Assembly: GCF_052072235.1 (NCBI RefSeq)
Contig: NZ_CM125436.1
Span: 2,164,001 to 2,228,000, forward strand
Direction: 5' to 3'
DNA: 64,000 nt
Origin: Brevibacillus_D fluminis_A
GTDB lineage: Bacteria; Bacillota; Bacilli; Brevibacillales; Brevibacillaceae
Below, one piece after another: positions 58,699-64,000 of this stretch. The number at the start of each line of letters is the position of its first letter. The first letter of the stretch is position 1. The position numbers and the translations under genes were made by a program. The notes below the pieces were generated by a model. The model saw nothing but the letters and a program-made list of their open reading frames with translations, was not told the origin of the DNA and ran no database searches.

Positions 58699-59688
58699 TT
58701 GCACGTAAGAGATGAGGTAACAATCCCATTTACGGATGCAGCAGAAGCACTCATGTTGTTTGGACCGCATGATACGTATCTGCAAAAGATCGTGGAACAC
58801 ACCACCGCCAAAATTGTCACCAAGGATGGCGAAATCGTCATTCAGGGCGACAGGGAGGAAACACAGAAGCTGGCATCGCTGTTTAACATTCTGCTGCAGC
58901 TGATCCGCCGCGGAATCACGCTGTCGGAGCGGGATGTCTCCTATGCGTTGCAATTGGCCAAAACAGGCGACGCCGAGCAATTGCTCCACGTATTTGATGA
59001 AGAGGTGGCCCGCACGCAGAAAGGAAAAGTCATCCGCGCGAAAACGTTGGGACAGCGCCATTACTTGGCGGCGATCAAACGGTCGGACATCGTGTTCGGC
59101 ATCGGTCCGGCGGGTACAGGGAAAACGTATCTGGCTGTCGTGATGGCCGTAAACGCGCTGAAAAACGGACGCGTGAAAAAAATCGTGCTCACCCGCCCTG
59201 CTGTGGAAGCGGGAGAAAGCCTCGGCTTCCTTCCGGGCGATCTGCAAGAGAAGGTTGACCCGTATTTGCGGCCGTTGTACGATGCTCTATACGATATGCT
59301 GGGCAATGAGCAGGTAACCAAAATGATGGAGCGCGGCTTGATTGAGGTTGCTCCATTGGCATATATGCGCGGTCGCACGCTCGAAGATTCGTTCGTCATC
59401 CTGGACGAAGCGCAAAACACGACCGGCGAACAGATGAAGATGTTTTTGACTCGTCTCGGCTTTGGTTCCAAAATGGTCGTGACCGGCGATATTACGCAGA
59501 TCGACCTGCCAAGAGGCAAAAAATCCGGCCTGCGCGAAGCCGAACGCATTTTGAAGCCGATCAAGGAGATCGCCTTCATCAGCTTTCAGGAAGAGGATGT
59601 TGTACGTCACAGCCTCGTCCAAAAAATCATCCGGGCATACAATGTGGAAGAAACGGCGGATTTCGTTTCGCCTAGAGGAAGTGAATGA
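58699..59688 (+). CDS. phoH: PhoH-like ATPase
   Basis: A 329-residue PhoH-family protein. A KH-like N-terminal region is followed by the ATPase domain with Walker A GPAGTGKTYLAV and Walker B FVILDEAQNTTGEQ. PhoH proteins are usually encoded next to YbeY and are believed to act in RNA metabolism. The start is TTG 58699 with AAGGAG 11 bases upstream, since no in-frame ATG fits the family N-terminus. Followed directly by ybeY. Confidence 0.92.
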   Translation: MHVRDEVTIPFTDAAEALMLFGPHDTYLQKIVEHTTAKIVTKDGEIVIQGDREETQKLASLFNILLQLIRRGITLSERDVSYALQLAKTGDAEQLLHVFDEEVARTQKGKVIRAKTLGQRHYLAAIKRSDIVFGIGPAGTGKTYLAVVMAVNALKNGRVKKIVLTRPAVEAGESLGFLPGDLQEKVDPYLRPLYDALYDMLGNEQVTKMMERGLIEVAPLAYMRGRTLEDSFVILDEAQNTTGEQMKMFLTRLGFGSKMVVTGDITQIDLPRGKKSGLREAERILKPIKEIAFISFQEEDVVRHSLVQKIIRAYNVEETADFVSPRGSE

Positions 59689-59689
59689 C

Positions 59690-60169
59690 ATGTTGCAAAT
59701 CGAAATGACGAATGAGTATGAGGAAGCGCTCACCGATGAGCATCTGGCGCTTGTGGAGCGGTGTTTACAGGCAGCAGCCGAGCGCGAAGAGGTATCGGGC
59801 GAGGTTTCCCTTACATTTGTCGGCAATGAGCGGATTCATGAGCTGAACCGCGATTTTCGCGGCGTGGACCGCCCGACAGACGTGCTCTCGTTTGCGATGA
59901 ATGAGCAAGGAGAGGATGAACTCGACATCTACGTGGATGAAGAGGAACTCGACGATTTCCCGAACATGCTTGGGGATATCGTCATTTCCATCCCCAAAAC
60001 GCGCGAGCAGGCGGCCGACTACGGCCATTCCTTTGAACGGGAACTGGGCTTTCTCGCCGTGCACGGTTTCCTCCATCTGATCGGCTACGATCATATGACG
60101 GAAGCGGATGAAAAAGAGATGTTTTCCCGTCAGGAAGAGATTTTGCAATCAATTGGCCTGACAAGATAG
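59690..60169 (+). CDS. ybeY: Endoribonuclease YbeY
   Basis: A 159-residue metallo-RNase involved in 16S rRNA 3' maturation and ribosome quality control. The zinc signature is HGFLHLIGYDH, and DRPTDVLSFAM is the other conserved block. ATG 59690 lies 2 bases after the phoH stop with GAGGAAGTG upstream. Order phoH-ybeY-dgkA-cdd-era is conserved. Confidence 0.96.
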   Translation: MLQIEMTNEYEEALTDEHLALVERCLQAAAEREEVSGEVSLTFVGNERIHELNRDFRGVDRPTDVLSFAMNEQGEDELDIYVDEEELDDFPNMLGDIVISIPKTREQAADYGHSFERELGFLAVHGFLHLIGYDHMTEADEKEMFSRQEEILQSIGLTR

Positions 60170-60179
60170 GAGAAGGCCG

Positions 60180-60569
60180 GTGAAAGAGCGGAAGGGATTG
60201 TTTCGGTTCCTGTGCAGTTTGCGGTATGCATGGGCGGGAATCTGCCATACGGCGATGACGCAGCCCAACATGCGCATCCATCTCTTTTTTACGGCAGCTG
60301 TGCTTGCCGGTGCCTGGTGGCTGGCCATACCGCGAAATGACCTGTTGATTTTGCTGCTGTTGATCGCGCTGGTGCTGTCGCTTGAGCTGGTGAACACGGC
60401 GATTGAAGCAGCGGTTGATCTGGTGACGACCAACCTGCATCCACTGGCCAAAGCGGCCAAGGATGCGGCGGCTGGGGCTGTCCTGGTGGCAGCCGCTGCT
60501 TCTGTTGTCGCGGGAATCATCGTGTTCGGCCCGCCGTTGTACCGCAAAATTGCGGAGTGGCTGATGTAA
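60180..60569 (+). CDS. dgkA: Diacylglycerol/undecaprenol kinase DgkA
   Basis: A 129-residue three-helix membrane kinase. The family signature is ELVNTAIEAAVDLV with KAAKDAAAGAV. In Gram-positive bacteria this protein phosphorylates undecaprenol, recycling the lipid carrier for wall synthesis. GTG 60180 follows TAGGAGAAGG. Length is typical. Confidence 0.93.
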   Translation: MKERKGLFRFLCSLRYAWAGICHTAMTQPNMRIHLFFTAAVLAGAWWLAIPRNDLLILLLLIALVLSLELVNTAIEAAVDLVTTNLHPLAKAAKDAAAGAVLVAAAASVVAGIIVFGPPLYRKIAEWLM

Positions 60570-60608
60570 GGAAGCCATGGGGGAGAGTAAAGAAAAGGGG
60601 AGACGTGT

Positions 60609-61007
60609 ATGAACGAGAAGGAACTGATTCAGCAGGCCGTAGCGGCTCGCAAAACCGCCTATGTGCCGTATTCCAAGTTTCCCGTCGGGGCAGCGCTTTT
60701 GACGACCTCTGGCAAAGTGTATCTCGGCTGCAATATCGAGAACGCCGCATACCCGCTGTGCAATTGTGCGGAGCGCACAGCGATTTTCAAAGCGGTTTCG
60801 GAAGGGGAAAACTCTTTTGCCGCAATTGCGGTTGTAGCCGACACGCCTGGCCCGGTTTCGCCATGCGGGGCATGCCGCCAGGTGCTCGCGGAGCTGTGCC
60901 CTGCCGATATGCCGGTCATTCTCGCCAACCTGCAAGATCATGTCAGTGTAACCAGTGTCCAAACCCTGTTGCCCGGGGCATTCACCAAGGAGGATTTACG
61001 TGGATAA
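60609..61007 (+). CDS. cdd: Cytidine deaminase
   Basis: A 132-residue zinc enzyme turning cytidine into uridine. The active site is CAERTA, with the second zinc motif PCGACRQVL. Substrate-binding residues are in GCNIENAAYP. GAGACGTGT precedes ATG 60609. Its last codons overlap the era start by 8 bases. Confidence 0.96.
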   Translation: MNEKELIQQAVAARKTAYVPYSKFPVGAALLTTSGKVYLGCNIENAAYPLCNCAERTAIFKAVSEGENSFAAIAVVADTPGPVSPCGACRQVLAELCPADMPVILANLQDHVSVTSVQTLLPGAFTKEDLRG

Positions 61008-61917
61008 AAGCAAGACCAAACAAGTGTTCAAATCGGGCTTCGTCTCGATTGTCGGCCGGCCGAATGTCGGCAAATCAACGCTCTTAAACCATATCGTCGG
61101 TCAAAAGATCGCGATCATGTCAAACAAGCCGCAGACGACGCGCAACAAAATCACGGCGGTGCATACCACTTCTGAGGGGCAGATCATCTTCCTTGATACG
61201 CCGGGCATTCACAAGCCCAAGTCGAAGCTGGGGGACTACATGGTCTCGATAGCGGAAAACACCCTCAATGAAGTTGACCTCGTGCTGTTTGTCATCGACG
61301 CCACCGAAAAGCGGGGAGCAGGGGACGAATATATCATCGAGCGGCTGAAGCAGGTGAAGACACCTGTTTTTCTTGTCATTAACAAAATCGACAAGATTCA
61401 TCCCGAAGCGATCTTGCCGATCATCGACGATTACCGCCAGCAGCTGTCGTTCAAGCAGATCGTGCCGATTTCCGCTTTGGAAGGAAACAATACGCAATCG
61501 CTGCTTGCGGCCATCTACAACGAGATGGAAGAAGGGCCGATGTATTACCCGGCTGATCAAGTGACGGATCATCCGGAGCGCTTTATTGTGGCAGAGCTTA
61601 TTCGGGAAAAGGTGCTGCAGATGACGCGCGAAGAAATTCCGCACTCCATTGCGGTCACCGTCGAGGAGATGAAGCGCGGCGACGACGGCAAAACGCTGTA
61701 CATTTATGCGGCGATCTATACCGAGCGCGATTCGCAAAAAGGCATCCTGATCGGCAAAAAAGGGGACATGCTCAAAGAAATTGGCAGACGCGCGCGCATG
61801 GACATCGAGCGGCTGATGGGCGACAAAGTCTTTTTGGAGCTGTGGATCAAGGTGAAGAAAGATTGGCGCAACCAGGATCGGATGCTGCGCAATTTCGGCT
61901 TTTTTGATGAAAAGTAA
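61000..61917 (+). CDS. era: GTPase Era
   Basis: A 305-residue GTPase that binds 16S rRNA and assists 30S assembly. G1 GRPNVGKSTLLN, G3 DTPGIH and G4 NKID are intact. The C-terminal KH domain holds GILIGKKGDMLKEIG, the RNA-binding GxxG loop. GTG 61000 with AAGGAGG is the start; it overlaps cdd by 8 bases, so coupled translation is likely. Confidence 0.96.
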   Translation: MDKSKTKQVFKSGFVSIVGRPNVGKSTLLNHIVGQKIAIMSNKPQTTRNKITAVHTTSEGQIIFLDTPGIHKPKSKLGDYMVSIAENTLNEVDLVLFVIDATEKRGAGDEYIIERLKQVKTPVFLVINKIDKIHPEAILPIIDDYRQQLSFKQIVPISALEGNNTQSLLAAIYNEMEEGPMYYPADQVTDHPERFIVAELIREKVLQMTREEIPHSIAVTVEEMKRGDDGKTLYIYAAIYTERDSQKGILIGKKGDMLKEIGRRARMDIERLMGDKVFLELWIKVKKDWRNQDRMLRNFGFFDEK

Positions 61918-62018
61918 CAGGATCGGGTAAGACATTTTTTTCAAGGATAGAATCAGGCGAGAGAGCGGATGCTATAGAGGAAGTGGATACAGCCCGTAAC
62001 AGGAAAGGATGATGCATT

Positions 62019-62162
62019 TTGCTTCGTGACTTTTCTTGGAGTTATTTCGCTTCCACCGGTGACATCCAAGCTTATCTCTTGTACCGGGAACACGATCAAC
62101 AGCCGATCCCAGTCATTCAAGAGGAGCCTGATTCGATCCAGGGAGAACTGGGTGAATCGTAA
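62019..62162 (+). CDS. yqzL: YqzL family small protein
   Basis: A 47-residue protein beginning MLRDFSWSYFASTGDIQAYL, then LYREHDQQPIPVIQEEPDSI. The Trp-x-x-F and TGD-x-x-AYLL pattern matches YqzL, the small protein of unknown function found between era and recO in Bacilli. It starts at TTG 62019 with GGAAAGGATGAT upstream. The short length and rare start codon make it easy to miss. Confidence 0.85.
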   Translation: MLRDFSWSYFASTGDIQAYLLYREHDQQPIPVIQEEPDSIQGELGES

Positions 62163-62164
62163 AC

Positions 62165-62911
62165 ATGCTTGCAAAATGGGAAGGTATCGTGATCCGCACC
62201 GTTGACTACGGAGAAGCGGGCAAAGTGTTGACTCTTTTCACCAGAGAACACGGCAAAGTCGGCGTTATGGCTCGAGGCGCGAAGAAGCCGCGAAGCCGTC
62301 TGGCTGCCGTGTCTCAACCATTCACCTATGGCTACTTTCTCGTGAAAACAGGCGGTTTCGGCATGGCTGATCTGACACAAGGCGAGATCGTCGAGTCATT
62401 TGCCGATCTGCGCCAAGACCTGCTCTTGACCGCATATACGGCCTACATCGTCGAGCTTTTTGACCGATTGACCCACGAAGGTGAGGTCAATCCTTTTCTG
62501 TTTCAGCTGCTCTTGCTCACGCTGCGCTATCTCGATGAAGGCCGGGATGCGGAGGTGCTCTGCCGCATCTTTGAAAGCAAAATGCTGATCGTGGCGGGGA
62601 TCAAGCCGCAGCTGCACGCCTGTGCCGATTGCGGCAGCACGCAGGAGCCGTTTGTGATCAGCGTCACGCACGGCGGGTTGCTGTGCCCCAATTGCCAGGT
62701 TCACGACCCGTATTCCATCACGGTAACCCCGACGACCTGGAAGCTGCTGCGCCTGTTTCAAATGTTTGATCTCGAGCGTTTGGGCGAAATCGACGTCAAG
62801 CCGGCGACGCGCAGCCAGTTGAAGCACGTGCTTCGCCGCTTCATCGACGAGCATCTGGATATCCGTTTGAAAAGCCGCAATTTTCTCGATCAGATGGAAA
62901 AGCTGCCGTGA
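62165..62911 (+). CDS. recO: DNA repair protein RecO
   Basis: A 248-residue protein that anneals single-stranded DNA and loads RecA with RecF/RecR. The N-terminal OB-fold begins WEGIVIRTVDYGEAGKVL. The zinc site is CADCGSTQEPFV and LLCPNCQ, with all four cysteines present. ATG 62165 starts just after the yqzL stop. A T-box leader for the next gene follows. Confidence 0.95.
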   Translation: MLAKWEGIVIRTVDYGEAGKVLTLFTREHGKVGVMARGAKKPRSRLAAVSQPFTYGYFLVKTGGFGMADLTQGEIVESFADLRQDLLLTAYTAYIVELFDRLTHEGEVNPFLFQLLLLTLRYLDEGRDAEVLCRIFESKMLIVAGIKPQLHACADCGSTQEPFVISVTHGGLLCPNCQVHDPYSITVTPTTWKLLRLFQMFDLERLGEIDVKPATRSQLKHVLRRFIDEHLDIRLKSRNFLDQMEKLP

Positions 62912-62922
62912 CAAGCGCCCTG

Positions 62923-62951
62923 TTGACAGAGATTTTGTTTTTCGCTATGAT
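62923..62951 (+). promoter_or_regulatory. Sigma-A promoter of the glyQ transcript
   Basis: Perfect TTGACA (62923-62928), 17-base spacer, TATGAT (62946-62951). Confidence 0.85.
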
Positions 62952-62974
62952 ATTTTGCAATAGCATTATGTACA

Positions 62975-63201
62975 TATTGCGATGCAATGAAGGAAAAGAG
63001 TAGTTGTCCACTGGCTGCATAGCGAACCGGGGAAGGTGAAAGCCCGGTAGTCAAGACAATGAACGGCATTCCGGAGCATCTTGAACCAAAGTGGGTGTAA
63101 TGTCTAAATGACATTGCGCCAAATAGGGTGGAACCGCGGGAGATCCTCTCGTCCCTATACCGGCTCGTCGAAGCATGGTATAGCGGATGGAGAGGTTTTT
63201 T
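62975..63201 (+). ncRNA. T-box riboswitch, glycine-specific
   Basis: A leader RNA that reads uncharged tRNA-Gly. In stem I, TTGTC pairs with GACAA and GGAA with TTCC, leaving the specifier loop TGAACGGCA. The specifier is GGC at 63065-63067. A small stem AATGTC/GACATT lies at 63099-63115. The T-box core AGGGTGGAACCGCGGG is at 63125-63140. A terminator stem (CCTCTC to GAGAGG, 63145-63195) runs into a T-run. Glycine starvation should allow antiterminator formation. Confidence 0.93.
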
Positions 63202-63330
63202 ATTTTGCCTCTTACGCGCATTCGCTTACACCATGGGTGAGATGAACAAGTTTTGCGTACGCGCCTGAACGGTCGTCCAGGTTGCGGAGAGGTTTGCTGG
63301 CATGGAACTTTTTACGGAGGTGGAAAGAAG

Positions 63331-64000
<670 letters not shown>

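Overview
The window is chromosomal DNA of a spore-forming Gram-positive bacterium (Bacillota, class Bacilli). Evidence: sporulation genes gpr, spoIIP, yqxA, yqfC and yqfD; the hrcA-grpE-dnaK-dnaJ order with a perfect CIRCE element; a T-box leader for glycyl-tRNA synthetase; comE competence genes; strong AGGAGG-type ribosome binding sites. The codon third positions look moderately GC-rich by eye. Together with the gene order this suggests the Paenibacillaceae/Brevibacillus neighbourhood rather than Bacillus proper, but that placement is inference.

The backbone is the conserved block known from Bacillus subtilis as yqeK-rsfS-yqeM-comER/comE-holA-rpsT-gpr-spoIIP-yqxA-lepA-hemW-hrcA-grpE-dnaK-dnaJ-prmA-rsmE-mtaB-yqeW-rpsU-yqeY-nfeD-floA-yqfC-yqfD-phoH-ybeY-dgkA-cdd-era-yqzL-recO-glyQ. 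Into it are set lineage-specific blocks:
(1) 1.8-2.9 kb, an ANT(6)-type aminoglycoside adenylyltransferase with a possible leader peptide.
(2) 4.9-6.8 kb, an asparagine synthetase inside a rearranged com locus.
(3) 10.1-16.1 kb, an ECF sigma/anti-sigma pair, a membrane-anchored kinase-like/receiver/LuxR fusion, and a divergent chemoreceptor.
(4) 20.6-32.6 kb, a complete dipeptide ABC transporter with two peptidases, a second ECF sigma/anti-sigma pair, a Ktr potassium channel subunit and a VOC protein.
(5) 44.1-53.1 kb, a Nudix hydrolase, a deleted deoC remnant, lrgAB, an rRNA methyltransferase, the CshA helicase, an orphan gene, ddl and an inverted murF.

Functionally the window covers translation (RsfS, LepA, S20, S21, RsmE, PrmA, RlmI-like, Era, YbeY, MtaB, GlyQ), DNA uptake (ComEA, ComEB, ComEC, ComER), replication and repair (HolA, RecO), heat-shock chaperones, cell-wall precursors (Ddl, MurF, DgkA), membrane microdomains (NfeD, FloA), peptide uptake and digestion, and sporulation/germination. 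Several genes have readable control elements: sigma-A promoters (rpsT, lepA, dnaJ, rpsU, glyQ), a sigma-G promoter (gpr), ECF-type promoters (both sigma operons and nfeD-floA), CIRCE (hrcA) and a T-box (glyQ).

The observation most worth following is the 644-residue fusion at 11905-13839. It looks like a whole NarL-type two-component system in one membrane protein, but with the kinase phospho-accepting histidine and ATP-binding motifs lost. Its putative promoter carries a TetR-type palindrome. The other notable points are the in-frame deoC deletion remnant, the leader peptide ahead of the resistance gene, the ECF promoters that tie nfeD-floA to a sigma factor of the kind encoded in the same window, and the inverted murF.
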